DNA of 64,000 bases from Macrosoma leucophasiata (lineage: Eukaryota > Arthropoda > Insecta > Lepidoptera > Hedylidae), in assembly GCA_036365455.1 (NCBI GenBank), contig JAWQUS010000017.1:2418001-2482000 (forward strand), given 5' to 3'. This document shows, one piece after another, positions 18,822 through 30,224 of this stretch (position 1 is the stretch's first letter; the number at the start of each line of letters is the position of its first letter). The notes below the pieces were generated by a model. The model saw nothing but the letters and a program-made list of their open reading frames with translations. It did no database searches and had not been told where the DNA came from. The translations under genes were made by a program, and so were the position numbers.

Positions 18822-19027
18822 AATAAATAAAATACGCTTACACTCACAGCCCCACAGTAGGTATAAACCTGTGTCGTGGGTACCGTTGTACACATACAAC
18901 ACATACACAAACACCCAGACCCGAAACAAATATCTGTAGGCCATACAAATATTTGTCCCGGTGCGGGGATCGAACCCGCGACCCTTCGAATCAAACGGTC
19001 ATCTCACACCGCTGGACTAACCGGGTC
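18822..19027 (-). mobile_element. SINE-B copy, full length
   Basis: Tail 'aaaatacgcttacactcac', body, B box (inverse GGGGATCGAACCC) and A-box end 'ccgctggactaaccgggtcg' are all present. One of the best SINE-B copies here. Confidence 0.85.
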
Positions 19028-19077
19028 GATGATAACGTAAGTATGTAGTACGAGTAGTGGTACGAGAACAATCACCG

Positions 19078-19196
19078 AGACATAACAACTAAGATCTCAG
19101 GGGTGGCTTTTGTGTAGATATCTATAGGCTGCAGTCATCACTTAACATCTATGTGGACTGCATGCTTGTTTACCACGTACGTTACATAAAAAAAAC
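19078..19196 (+). mobile_element. SINE-A' 3' fragment
   Basis: 'gacataacaactaagatctcagggg' through 'tgcatgcttgtttaccac' to 'acataaaaaaaa', with a ~35 bp internal deletion. Confidence 0.65.
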
Positions 19197-19653
19197 TTTA
19201 GCTGTACCTCTAACCACTTACAGTCGACGTGGACATCCACTTTATCCACATAATTCACAAGTTTCCATCAATGTGAACGGTCATAAGGTTTGAAATAGAA
19301 CATATGGCTTGTACCGCGGCTGGATCCGTCTGATTAATGTCGACGTAGTTTACGCGACATCAAAAGAAACCGCCCTAGTATTTTCAAGATGGCCGTCTGG
19401 TAAAGCGTGGCACTTAAACAGAATAAATTCTCTTGATGTGGATAGTGTGAACCATAAAATTCACCATAAAAGTTATTTTATAATGCAATTATTGTTTATT
19501 TTTTATTTCGTTTTTACTATATTTGTAATTTGTACAAGTAAATATATCTACGCTATATACCTACCTATGCTACGGTGCAATTATGTAGATTAATCAAATT
19601 CCGAGTAAGTATTGGAATATTTGATAAATCAAGGCCAAGGCCGTATCGCTTTT
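19197..19653. other. No gene seen
   Basis: AT-rich. The 94-codon frame 19309-19593 lacks any recognisable domain and its second half is low-complexity hydrophobic sequence from AT-rich DNA. Confidence 0.4.
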
Positions 19654-19944
19654 ACTGGTGGTAGAGCTCCAGTGACGGAGCTCGCGGGCGTAGGCACCAC
19701 CGCATTACCTAATATACTTGCCGTTAAATGGTAGTGTTCAGCACTATCGTGTTCCGGTCAGGTGGTAATGTACGGCTCTGTAATTTCCAGCACAGAGGCA
19801 TAACACCTAATGCCTCAGGAGTGGCAGCGCATTTGCATTTTGACCTCTGGTCATTGTGTGGGTGTCTATAGGCTGCAGTCATCACTTAACATCAATGTGA
19901 ACTGCACGCTTGTTTGTCACTTTTATAACATAAAAAAAAAAAAA
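19654..19944 (+). mobile_element. SINE-A copy, full length
   Basis: Intact head hairpin (GAGCTCC-agtgac-GGAGCTC) and a long poly(A) tail. A good consensus copy. Confidence 0.85.
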
Positions 19945-20186
19945 TAAATCGCAATCGATGTTATACCAAATGAGAGTTAAACAAATTATTATGATTATGA
20001 TTAAACTAACGCTCAAAAACAATGCAATAAGAACAACATGCTTGTAGTTGTACTTTAGTATTTTTCGTAATTACACATTAATGTGGATAATGCAGGTAAT
20101 GATAATACCTAAATAAAAGATTTAAAAGATAAAGTGCGAAGTCAGTTTTTTCTATCGATTTTTATTTTAATCATTCGGATGTGTCA

Positions 20187-20459
20187 TTTTACGTAATGGA
20201 AGTGGTAAACAAGCATGCAGTTGACATTGATGTTAAGTGATGACTGCAGCCTATACCCACACAAAGACCAAGGTCAAAATGCAGATACGTTACCACTTCT
20301 GAGGCCTAAGGTGTTATGACTCTGTGCCGGAAATTACAGGGCCGTTCATTACCACCTGACCGGAACACGATAGTGCTGAACACTACCATTTAGCGGCAAG
20401 TATATTAGGTAATGCGGTACCTACGCCCGCGAGCTCAGTCACTGGAGCTCTACCACCAG
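20187..20459 (-). mobile_element. SINE-A copy
   Basis: Runs from 'acgtaatggaagtgg' to 'ggagctctaccaccag', with small deletions ('tatacccacacaaag', 'gcggtacctacg'). Confidence 0.8.
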
Positions 20460-20472
20460 TAGTAGCTTGTAT

Positions 20473-20498
20473 AGTTGGATGGATTTAGCCATCCAACT
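20473..20498. repeat. Perfect 10-bp hairpin
   Basis: AGTTGGATGG-atttag-CCATCCAACT, with weak extension into 'gtata...tatac'. Confidence 0.6.
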
Positions 20499-20655
20499 TT
20501 ATATACAGAGATCCTTAAGGTAGACTTGGGAGAGTAATACCACAGCTCCATTCTCCATCCCCAGTACTGTTCAGAGTTACCTACAATAATATGATGTTCT
20601 AATAAAACTATATGAGTGAATCAGCACACTCGGAAGTCGAACACTTTTTTATCGA

Positions 20656-20762
20656 CTTATGTAGGCGGCTCGGGTTGAGACGACACGGTCTATTTCACCG
20701 GCACCGCAATTGGCGATCGTAAAGGGCTCTCAGCCTAAATACATTTACGCAACTGACTAAGG
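20656..20762. repeat. Repeat-P copy
   Basis: 'gtaggcggctcgggttgagacg' to 'cagcctaaatacattt', matching 8824-8912. Class unknown. Confidence 0.5.
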
Positions 20763-20848
20763 GAGACCCCTGAAAGTCTGATCCCCGCTCGGCTTTTGGC
20801 GTTTTGGGGGTACCTACTCAGAAGTCAAATACAAAGTAAAAAAAACGT

Positions 20849-21152
20849 TACTTAACGGCTGTAATCCCCGAAGGGATAGGCAGAGGTAAATGCATGCATT
20901 CAAGCAAATATGCAAACACCCACGATTCGCCGGTTACGTTTCGGCCCATGTAACAGGTGGTGAGCCTATTGACATCTCCGGGCATATTACCAAACATCGA
21001 GGTACTGGGAAATTTCCAGAAATTGGAAAAATCCCAATAGAATCAGACATAAAGGACTTTACACCATTATCTCTGATAACCCTCTACCCGGGAATCGAAC
21101 CCAGGACCTTAGCGTAGTAGTAGGGGCCTGCTACCACTAGGCTACCGAGGCA
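20849..21152 (-). mobile_element. SINE-C copy, near full length
   Basis: 3' end at the left ('ggctgtaatccccgaaggg'), B box inverse 'gggaatcgaaccc', head inverse 'cctgctaccactaggctaccgaggcag'. Confidence 0.85.
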
Positions 21153-21945
21153 GTTAATACTAAGTAGTATTTATTAATAGGGATTAGTTAAAATGGTTAA
21201 CGCTAAATCCGGCGGACATAATCGGGGGTCGGCATATACAGGTATTGCGCATGTTGGAAGTAGTGTGGAAGCCATATAATTTTCTGTTCTATACTAGGTA
21301 TTACCGCATTTGCCTGTGTAGATTTCAAACTGCATTATAATGCTTCCAAATTCAATCGTAATCAGCTCTAGTTTCTTGTGTATAATGAACAAAATTTAAA
21401 TTCTATCCGTTAGGTAGGTATTTAATTAACGCAGTTCCATTACATTGTGTTATACCCATAAAGTTGTATAATCTCAATATATTATTCATCAAAACATTTT
21501 TTTTGTTGAAAGAGTGAATAGACTAATATAGGTATTATTATACATAATACAATATTCTATTCATGTAGGTACTTATTTTCTTATTACTTATTAAAATTTA
21601 TTTCCTATTAAATTCCTACCTTTAAAGTGGTTTTTGCGAATAGTGGTTACAGCACCCGATTTTGTATTCATAACAATTATGTTCAATAAATGATCATGGT
21701 ATCTGTTTACGGTACTTATCTTCTCTACTTTTTCTAGGTCTTCCTAAATAATGTCAAATAACATCAATGGTTTCAATTAATAAAAAATCAAATTGCTAAA
21801 AGAAAGGAGTTGTTTCCCAGAGTATGGATTTCACTAAGGCCTCTGAATAAATTAATTAGGAATATTATGTATCCTTAATATCCTTATATCTTTCTTACAC
21901 TATCAGCATCTTCCTGAATATTTTTTATCGACACCACCAGCTTTT
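21153..21945. other. Stretch without a gene
   Basis: Very AT-rich, no recognised repeat. Could hold the decayed upstream part of the reverse transcriptase that follows, but I cannot read it. Confidence 0.4.
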
Positions 21946-21949
21946 TATG

Positions 21950-22180
21950 CAAGCGTTTCATGAAAGTATGAATTGACGAGCAAAGTTCAGACAGACTGCC
22001 TATAAACGCTGGTGTACCGCAAGGATCTGCGCTCGGTCCTACAATTTTCATTCGGCATATTATTGTCATGCTGGAGTAAAACTCTAACTTTAATTGCTAT
22101 GCGGGTTATATTACGGGAGACGCATATTACACAAGTCGTGCCAAGGCTTCTCCGAGTCTGTGGTGAAAGAAGATTAAATT
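21950..22180 (+). pseudogene. Non-LTR reverse-transcriptase core remnant
   Basis: One plus-strand frame reads DEQSSDRLPINAGVPQGSAL, then GPTIF, directly matching the RT block '(P)INAGVPQGSVLSPTLF'. After a stop near 22080, a continuation reads NFNCYAGYITGDAYYT, the place where active elements have the catalytic YADD box (CYADDSTGDA-like). Here YADD has become YAGY. Dead, with several stops; about 75 codons visible. Confidence 0.75.
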
Positions 22181-23490
22181 TCACCCAAATAATTAATCTA
22201 GAGAAGAGGTAATCTAACTGCATGCAATTAAATATATTTTTAGCCATATTTAGTTTTAGCTCTAAGTTTTTGAGGAAAGAATATTGATCTCTTTTGAGCA
22301 TACTGATAAAGCCAAACTGGCATCTATTCTTTTTGGAATATAAATAACTAGCTCGAAACGGCAAGAACAATATTGACTTCTCTAACTATCACTTTCGTGT
22401 CCATGCCTTACTGTTAATTGCGTTTTGATGTACAATAAGCTTAATAAATACTTACATACTTTCTTAATTATCACTAGTTGTGAGCTGTATTTTGATATTT
22501 TCGATTTGATTAGGAATTTATAGCCTCATAATAACTGACATATAGGCAACTAAAGTAGTAGCGAATCGCCGACCTTCATCTGATTGTTCATATCCTCATA
22601 GATTACATCAATTATTAGATATCATCAACTTCGATTATGAGCTTGTCTATTGCTTCAATCAATAATAATAATTATTAATTATTATTTTGGTCCAAATAAA
22701 CTAACTGGTGTTCTATCCGTAATACATATTTCATTCAATTTCTATAAGATATTTTTCTTATATTCGGTAGGGATGACAAAATTGTTAGTTCTGCATAGGT
22801 ATTGCTGTTATTCTTTTTTTTATTTCTTCTATTTCCTAGTCCCATTCAGTAGTACCTACCGTGTGCCGGTGATAAAACTGGACAAAGCTGAATAATTTAA
22901 TAGAAATTAAAAGTTTTTCATAACACACATTTTACCAACTTTAAATGAAAACATGAGACTGTAGCGATAAGAAATCGTGTCTTTCTTTAGTTTACCTCTA
23001 CTGTCATCATGTTATCTATAAGCTACATGTTAGCATTTATAAATAAAAAAATAGTGCCCGCCAAGTTTATAACGATTTATTCATGGTCGTATAATTTCAT
23101 GATCAAGTTCATTTCGCTAGGTATTGAACTCACTATTGGTTCGCATTGACCTGTTGTTCGTGTTATTAACAAAGGCTTTGTAATTGTTACAAGTGTTGCC
23201 TGTTCATTATTCAGTCAAATAATAAAGTTATTATATTCAACTTGTAAGCAGGTATCCAAATTATATACAAAAGGTATGCAGGGAACAATTCCGTTGATTT
23301 TGTTACTCAGTATTATGCATCCTACCTCATGCATACCTCCTGGGTTCAAAAAAAAAGAAAATTGTGTCAAAGTTCAATAGGTACTAGCTTAAAATGGGTA
23401 GTCTATACGAATGTATGTATGCATGAGAAAGGAACCAAGAAAATTAGTTATTTTTATTCATGTCAGGTAGGTATTTTGCAATTGTTTTTT
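22181..23490. other. Stretch without a gene
   Basis: AT-rich. 22181-22360 may be further decayed reverse transcriptase. No repeat family is recognised in 22400-23490. Confidence 0.4.
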
Positions 23491-23493
23491 CTT

Positions 23494-23521
23494 TACGCTA
23501 GGTCCTCTACGGGATAGGCAA
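23494..23521 (+). repeat. Non-LTR 3' end fragment
   Basis: 'tttacgctaggtcctctacgg' resembles the 'cttcacgccaggtccctaacgg' end of the LINE at 13919. Very short. Confidence 0.35.
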
Positions 23522-23621
23522 GTAGGTTTCGAATCTTACACACTTCTTGTACCTCTGGCATTGAGAAACAAGTTGCGTACAGTAGAGCATTTTATTATCT
23601 CCTAGAGATTATTTTTTTTTA

Positions 23622-23775
23622 CATGCTCGAGCAAGTAATATTGCACATCAAGCCTATGAAAGAGACGATCGGCTAGTTTTGTTCGACTTCGTAGAGCGTT
23701 ATCTCTCCTGCACACTGCCTACGTAATCACTGAGTCCGATTTTGGTCAAAACTTTATCAAAATGGTCATAGAGCA
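23622..23775 (+). mobile_element. MITE-I half copy
   Basis: 'attgcacatcaagcctatgaaagagacgatcggctag' to 'ttatcaaaatggtc' matches the first ~150 bp of MITE-I. The right half is missing. A 25-bp SINE-A head remnant follows at 23866-23892. Confidence 0.65.
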
Positions 23776-24018
23776 ACACGGAGGGGAGTAGCCATATGCA
23801 GGCTTTCCCCTCTGTCAAAGTACAAGACCAAATGATCTAACGCCTGTCGCCTAGATGTTTAAACTGGAGTCACTGGAGCTCTACCACCAGTAAAATGTTG
23901 TATTCGTTTACTTCAATTCCGATCACCGACATATTATATTTGCTAAAATAGGTATAACGAAGTCATTCAATGCGTTAACGATATTTTCGTATTATGGTCA
24001 CTAAACCCTATAATCTGA

Positions 24019-24071
24019 TAGTATCGGATCACACCACTAACTTTTAGTGACTATTGTTATATCCGATACTA
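24019..24071. repeat. Inverted repeat, 11-bp arms
   Basis: TAGTATCGGAT at 24019 and ATCCGATACTA at 24061 are exact complements. A second small stem lies inside (CACTAA/TTAGTG). Possibly a very small MITE. Confidence 0.6.
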
Positions 24072-24179
24072 AAACACTTTAACGATCAATTCCCGTATCT
24101 TCTCTGTATTCTGTTTTATCTTTATCATAAAGCTTCAGTGTATTATGTAGATAGATAGGTACACAATTATATCCTACTC

Positions 24180-24535
24180 CGAAGCGCGCGCATGGCCCCG
24201 CGGCTGGTGTAGCTCGCAAGCGATCTACTCGGTTAAGCAATACGGGTGCGTTCGGGTGTGTGATGGGTGACCGCTAGTGGCAATTAAATGTGCGTTTCTG
24301 TGCTTCGGAGGGCACGTGAAGCCGTCGGTTGCTATTGATAGATAGCAGTCGTTAAACCTTGTCGGAGGCCTTATGGGCGGTTTGAAAACATGGCACAGAG
24401 GGTTGGCCAGCAACCCTTATCTCCACCAACCCGCACTGGAGCGGCGTGATGGAGTAAGCTCCAGGCCTCCTCCCAAGAAGGGGAAAGACTCGTGCCCAGC
24501 AGTGGGACGTATCAAGGGTTGCCACTATTATAGCC
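24180..24535 (+). mobile_element. Repeat-E copy, longest
   Basis: A widespread lepidopteran retro-repeat, including 'gtagctcgcaagcgatctac', 'gcagtcgttaaaccttgtcgg', 'agtaagctccaggcctcc' and the 3' end 'cagcagtgggacgtatcaag' + 'ggttgcca'. Other copies at 28.4 (inverse), 51.4 and 55.6 kb share the same 3' end, and the 51.4-kb copy has a TSD. No coding frame. Confidence 0.75.
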
Positions 24536-24597
24536 GAGTTCTCTGATAGCAGAGCCTGTCATGCGTGATGATTATGGTAAAATCTCCTTTAATGACG

Positions 24598-24684
24598 CAC
24601 AACACTGTGTGGGCTTTTAGGGAAGACTTTGTCCAGCTGTGGACGTCTTTCGGCAGGAGTAGTGGGGATAATGATGAGATTACT
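24598..24684 (+). pseudogene. Non-LTR ORF2 C-terminal tail
   Basis: Codons read GRLCPAVDVFRQE then stop, close to the 'GLHPAVDVFRL' end of many lepidopteran RT proteins, followed by an ATGATG-like stretch ('gataatgatgagat'). Confidence 0.55.
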
Positions 24685-24707
24685 GAGACGACTTAACGTG
24701 TCATACG

Positions 24708-24993
24708 ACTGGTGGTAGAGCTCTAATGACGGAGTTTACGGGCGTAACCACCATCGAATTAATTAATCTATTTGCTGTTAAATGTTAGTGTTCAGCGTTA
24801 TCGTGTTCCGGTCAGGTGATAATTTAAGGTCCTGTAATTTCTGCCACAGGGGTATAACAACTAAGACAGTACCATTGGCAACACATCTACATTTAAATCT
24901 CTGGTTTTTATGTAGATATTTATAGGCTACAGTACTTATTCACTTACCATCAATGTGAACTCTATGTGTATTGCCTACTTCAATACAAAAAAA
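24708..24993 (+). mobile_element. SINE-A' copy, full length, old
   Basis: Head 'actggtggtagagctctaatg' through 'tttatgtagatatttatag' to 'caatacaaaaaaa'. Diverged. Confidence 0.7.
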
Positions 24994-25385
24994 CTTACGT
25001 TAGATGAGGAAAGTGTCCTCAGATCTGCTAAAGATAGATTTAATCAGGAATTGCCTAACCTATTCTTTTCCTACCTATGTTTTATATTCCGCGTTCAATA
25101 GGTAAGTAGGTACATACATAATTTTGAGTGCACTATAGCCTCAACTCAGAGACGTGTAAGTAGAAGGTATATAGTCCACACAGTAAATTAGGTATAACCT
25201 TTCCAAAAAAGGGTATTGTAAATACACAACCCAATCAGCAGAACACATGATTTCTTCGGGGCATTGGCAATTCGATCAAAGGTCTGTTGACCCAAAAACC
25301 ACGCACGATACTAAATTTCGCCAAACCTTCCCACAAGGGCTAAACTATTTCAGACACGGGCGTTGAGAAATGTAGAATGTACCTA
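24994..25385. other. No gene seen
   Basis: No repeat family recognised. Non-repetitive sequence leading into the CpG-dense islet. Confidence 0.4.
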
Positions 25386-25486
25386 CGGGAGGGGAGGGCT
25401 CGGTCGATCGCCTCTGTGCCGACGGAGCGGCAACGCGGCGGCACGGGGGCGGCGAGCCGGCAACGTCGGAATCAGCTGTTGTAAGT
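25386..25486 (+). promoter_or_regulatory. CpG-dense islet, possible promoter or 5' UTR exon
   Basis: About 95 bp of strongly GC-rich DNA (counted by eye, 15 CpG between 25399 and 25471) in a ~65% AT setting, ending 'atcagctgtt' followed by GTAAGT at 25481-25486. That is a perfect splice-donor hexamer if the plus strand is transcribed. No repeat family matches it and there is no ATG-led coding frame. No TATA box seen. It could equally be a GC-rich transposon scrap. Confidence 0.3.
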
Positions 25487-26214
25487 TATAAATTCAAAAC
25501 GGACTCTACTCCTGTCCGGGATCACCGGGATGTAGGACGGTTTTGCGAACTCCATGCAGTTCATGAGGCCCTGGTACCTCGTTCGTAGAATCACAGTTTG
25601 CGTACCGATGTTTGTTCGTTTAATGCATTTTGCGGGATGCAGATCATATTTGCAAGAACTTTTGGGAGGCTTTAGGTACACTTACATTACTGAAGATGCG
25701 TTCAATTTGATTCATATAAAAGTAGTCTACACGAATGTAGGTATCTAATATCATATCATAGGAAAACTTTTGGGAGGTTCTTACAATATTGAAGCTGATA
25801 TTAAATTTAATTCATAGGTATACAATTCATATCTACCTTAACAAATAGATAATGGCTTAATAGATTTGTAGGTACTTTGTGCCTCTGTGGTGTGATTTCA
25901 CAGATGCTTGCTTACAAACGCAAAACGCTTGATGCTTACATACCTACCTATAATAGAGTACCAAACCAAAGCAGGTAGGTAGGTACCCCACTCTATTTTA
26001 TTGAATTTCACTTTATTAAATTAGCGGTAGGTGTATACCTACCATCGACGACACAACGCAGGTGTATACCTAAAGCAAGTTGCTAAGTGTTTTATAATAC
26101 CTAGGTTTAACATCGGGTCATATGTATTTGTTTTGAAGCAAGATTTGACAGTTTGTAATATTTTCCGTCCAAGTTAGTATATATTGACATTAGCTGCATT
26201 TCACAATTTCAACT
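25487..26214. other. No gene seen
   Basis: Unique-looking sequence. A weak inverted pair ('taatagagtacc' at 25951 and 'ggtaccccactcta' at 25981) and several GGTAGGTA runs. Confidence 0.4.
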
Positions 26215-26480
26215 AAATCAGTAGACTAGTGGTAGCCACTACTGCGACGCTGGGGTCCGCTGTTCGATCTCCGCGTCGGGGATAAGTGCCATTTGGATTC
26301 TTCTGTTTTTCGGTAGCTCCCCAGTATCACCCTCGGAGTTATAATATGCCAGGAGATCTCAATAGGCTCTCCACCTATTTGGTAAAAACGAAACTGACGA
26401 ACGTGACGTGGTTAGCTTTGCATTAAGGTACCTATGTACCTCTACTACCCTTGCAGAGAATTCGAGCTTCAAGTTACAAA
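26215..26480 (+). mobile_element. Old SINE-C copy
   Basis: Head 'agtagactagtggtagcc', B box degraded to 'ctgttcgatctcc', then 'cggtagctccccagtatcaccctcggag' and 'tctcaataggctctccacctatttgg' in SINE-C order. A head-only inverse fragment lies at 26589-26655. Confidence 0.6.
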
Positions 26481-26655
26481 ATAAAAAAGGAATGTAAATA
26501 CAGTGAATAGGTACTAATTCGGGAATCTATGGAGTCAATATGTCATTGATTAAAAATGTTTTTTTGTCATTAAATATTATTATTATAAATGTCCCTTACT
26601 CCCCGGGAATCCAAAACGGAACTACAACAGCAGAAGCACTATGCCACCGAGGCAG

Positions 26656-27064
26656 TAAAGGCTTTTGTTTTAGAAATGCAATCTAGATCGGCGTGGTTTC
26701 AGATAAAACAACGCTTATGGGCCATTTGATCTACGATAGCCTTTCCAGCCAGTTAAAGCTATGTTTTACTGTGGACTCCCACAATATGTTAGACCTAATA
26801 AGTCTTTGCTTGCGGCAACTTATTACTCGCATAGGAAACAGGCGAGCTAAGAGTTTATAAATAAAGGTGTTTCGTGGTGTTTTCTTTTTGTTTTCCGACA
26901 GATTAATGTTAGGCTGTTGTATTTAGTTGTTATCTGACTGTTTTACCCATGTACTTAAGTAAAGGTTTCGACGTTTGCTGTCAAATAATAGGAAAATTCG
27001 CGATATGTACGATAGGACGATTGTAGTTATTTAGAAAGGAAGGTACTAAAAGCTTATGGCTACT
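26656..27064. other. No gene seen
   Basis: No repeat or coding signature recognised. Confidence 0.4.
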
Positions 27065-27341
27065 TTTTTTTTTTTTTTTATGTAATAAAGTGGCAAACAA
27101 GCATGCAGTTCACATTGATGTTAAGTGATGACTGCAGCCTATAGACACCCACACAATGACCAGAGGTCAAAATGCAGATGCGCTGCCACTCCTGAGGCAT
27201 TAGGTGATATGCCTCTGTGCCTGAAATTACAGGGCCGTACATTACCACCTGACCGGAACACTACCCATTTAGCGGCAAGTATATTAGGTAATGCGGTGGT
27301 GCCTACGCCCGCGAGCTCCGTCACTGGAACTCTACCACCAG
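27065..27341 (-). mobile_element. SINE-A copy, full length
   Basis: Long poly(T) at the left, 'ggaactctaccaccag' at the right. Close to the consensus. Confidence 0.85.
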
Positions 27342-27479
27342 TACTTTAAAGGTACTTAGTTGCAAAATAGTAATATTTTCCTTTTACTAAAAGATTTTAT
27401 TTGTAGTCGTGGTCACAGCTAGTATTATATATTTAGTGTGGTATTCCACCTGACTGGAAAATTACAGAAACTACATTAG

Positions 27480-27559
27480 TACGGCCCTGTAATTTCCGGC
27501 ACAGAGGCATAACACCTTAGGCCTCAAGAGTGATAACGCATACTGCAAAAAAAAAGGGA
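27480..27559 (+). mobile_element. SINE-A middle fragment
   Basis: 'acggccctgtaatttccggc' to 'agagtgataacgcat', followed by a short A tract. Confidence 0.65.
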
Positions 27560-27767
27560 ACTGCCAGACTACGCATTTTGACTAAGATGTAGAGTTTGTG
27601 AAGTTAGGGTGTAGAGGCTAGGAAACTTGGCTCTACATGAAATTGATAACTTATTTTACTGTGTAAGCCATATGGTCTCGTCTTGGGATCATTTAGCATG
27701 AAAATGTTTTCGGTGGCATCGATAATTACCCAAAAATAACATTTCTTTACAACTTAATAATGAACGG

Positions 27768-27958
27768 CGCGCCCCGGCTTCGCGCAGTTGCAATATTACC
27801 TACTCTCTCCTTTTCATCTTAGCGCGATATTACATAGCCTAAAGCCTTCCTCGATAAATGGGCTATCTAACACTGAAATAATTTTTCAATTCGGACGTGT
27901 AGTTCCTGAGATTAGCGCGTTCAAGCAAACAAACAAACAAACAAACTCTTCAGTATAG
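27768..27958 (+). mobile_element. RTE-type 3' region
   Basis: 'ccccggcttcgcgcagttgc', 'taaatgggctatctaacactg', 'agattagcgcgttcaagc' and an (AAAC)n tail, as in the element at 14.8 kb. Confidence 0.7.
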
Positions 27959-28037
27959 ATTCAATCACCTCTTCGTTTAGGATATTGTAATTTGGTAATA
28001 CTATTTATATTTTAATAATTTGGTTATACTAGTACCT

Positions 28038-28318
28038 ACTGGTGGAAGAGTTCCAAGTTCGAGGGCGTAGGCACCACCGCATTACCTAATTTATCTGCCG
28101 CTAAATGGTAGTGTTCTAACCGTGTTCCGGTTAGATGGTAATGTATGGCCCCGTAATAACTATCACAGAGACAACAACTTAGGTCTCACGGGTGGCAACG
28201 CATCTGCATTTTGACCTCTGGTTTTTATGAAAATGTCTGTAGGCTGCAGTCATCACTTAACATCAATGCGAGATGCATGTTTGTTTGCCACCTTCATAAC
28301 ATAGAAAACACAAAAACA
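28038..28318 (+). mobile_element. SINE-A' copy
   Basis: Head 'actggtggaagagttcc', variant middle 'taataactatcacagagacaacaactt', ending 'cttcataacatagaaaacac'. A small inverse head remnant follows at 28328-28362. Confidence 0.75.
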
Positions 28319-28403
28319 CTGTACCTATACCGAACTCCAGTCACTGAAGCTCTATAAACTAGTATATCTTTTTCTTCCAGCGTATACCTATATATAAATA
28401 AAT

Positions 28404-28735
28404 ATAATAATGGCAACCCATTATACGTCCCACTGCTGGGTACGAGTCTCTCCCCTTTTTGGGAGGAGGCTCCAGTACTCCACCACGCTGCTCCAATGCG
28501 CATTAGTGGAGGTGGGTGGGTTAGTGGCCAACCCGCTGTCGGATGTTTTCAAATCGCCCATAAGGCCTCCGACAAGGTTTAACGACTGCTATCTATCGAT
28601 AGCAACCGGGACCGACGGCTTAACGGGCTCCGAAGCACGGAAACGCGCATTTAATTAGCCACTAGCGGTCACCCATCACACTACCCGACCGCACCCGTAG
28701 TGCTTAACCGAGTAGATCGCTTATGATCTACACGT
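28404..28735 (-). mobile_element. Repeat-E copy
   Basis: Inverse of the 24.2-kb copy: 'ggcaacccattatacgtccc' (3' end) to 'ggtcacccatcacac' and 'cgagtagatcgcttatg'. About 330 bp. Confidence 0.75.
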
Positions 28736-29076
28736 ATCCAGCGTATATCCACGACAAAATCGAATTCCAACAGCATATCCACTAGATTCACTCCACGATT
28801 CTGCTGACACATCCAATAGGAACTGTTAGTCACTATCAAATCGGACAGCGACCTTACTACGTCTGAGCGAACCCGCTGTCACAGACGTGTCCTAATGAGA
28901 CCCTTTCACGCTGCCCGGGATCCGAACAAATGCAGTTGTGTCCTCTCTCACGCCCGACCCCCGTCCCCTACTTCATGTGGAGTGATCCTAGTGTCCCCTC
29001 CTCCCCGAAACCTCCGTGCGAACAATTTAGAAAACTGTCTTTGTTTCACTGGTATTGCTGTAACTTATTAGGATTC
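28736..29076. other. No gene seen
   Basis: GC content above the local average, with several CCCC runs near 28950-29020, but no motif or repeat I recognise. Confidence 0.4.
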
Positions 29077-29368
29077 CGTAGTAAACAAGGAACCCTTATA
29101 GTTTCGCGATGTCCGTCTGTCTGTCTGTTTGTCTATCCGTCCGCGGTTTAGCGCAAAAACTGTTGGTACTAGAGACTTGAAATATAGCACAACTATACAC
29201 CTTAATCACGCCGACAAAGTGGTAGAATAAAAACGTGAAACAAAATTAGGGTACCTCTCCTTAAGGTAACGCGCGGACATTTTTATTATTTTTCGTTTTC
29301 TATATGATGTGGTGGTAAATATCATTGGATAGGTCCTTCAAAAATGTTAGGGTTGTGCTAATATTATT
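29077..29368 (-). repeat. Repeat-F copy (empty of MITE-S)
   Basis: Begins 'ttccgtagtaaacaaggaac' (the inverse of 'ttccatgtttactacggaac' at 33664), then 'atgtccgtctgtctgtctg', 'ggtactagagacttgaaa', 'acaccttaatcacgccgac' and 'attggataggtccttcaaaa'. In the 33-kb copy the same order is interrupted by MITE-S. Confidence 0.7.
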
Positions 29369-29585
29369 TTTCGATTTAGTTAACTGTTCGTGACTTGTTA
29401 AGCTTTAAAGTGCCAATTTTCGTTAGAGTCAAGTGTCTCCCTCAAAGTCACCCTCTACCAACTAAACGGTTGTTGTTAGAAATTCAAACGTTACGGCATT
29501 ATTATTATTTATTTATTTATTTATTCAATAGTAGCTAAATATAATGAAATTAAAAGGAAAACTATCACACTTAAGTTGGCTTTAC

Positions 29586-29755
29586 AAGATGCCCGCGGCT
29601 CCGCCCGCGTGTACTCATCAAATCATCCCATGACATCCCACAAGAAAATTTTTTCAGAATAAAAACTATCCTATGTGTTAATCCAAGTTACCCTATTTGT
29701 GTGCCAAATTTCATAAGCATCGGTCAAAAAAAAAACCGCCGCGGCGGCTGGTGGG
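29586..29755 (+). mobile_element. RTE-type piece
   Basis: 'gcccgcggctccgcccgcgtg', 'catgacatcccacaagaaaat', 'gccaaatttcataagcatcgg'. The same family as the interrupted copy at 55.6-56.1 kb. Confidence 0.65.
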
Positions 29756-30224
29756 TCGTGTTGCTCTATGCTTGAAAAGTTGAAACCAAATTGACAATAA
29801 TAATTCAGTATTTCCTATTTATAATAAAACATTCTTATTTTTTAACGAAAGAGAAATTCACATTTTGGCTGAAACAGCAAAATATCAGACATGTAGACGT
29901 ACCTAATCGGCGGATGCAAGAGCTTATGAAATATTTCCAAACATCAAACATGCCAGTCTCGGTTGGCGGAAACGTACGTACATTTCCACATGAAATTGTG
30001 AACACGTATCGATCCGCCATCGTACGTCAACTCCGCTCGTGGCGATGTAATTTATTTTAATGACGTACGTTATAACTCGCATGTTTTACGTTTATAATGT
30101 ACGAGAAACATCTACATTTCTTAATGTATCTTCGTATCTTTATGTCTTCAGGGGTAGGCATGTAACGTCAAAAACTTTTTTTTGCAAACCTGAGTTTCCA
30201 AGTCATTTCTATAACATAGGCAAG
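29756..30224. other. No gene seen
   Basis: The 89-codon frame 29791-30060 shows no domain and is mirrored by an equally long antisense frame. An ATTTATTT microsatellite lies just upstream at 29508-29525. Confidence 0.4.
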
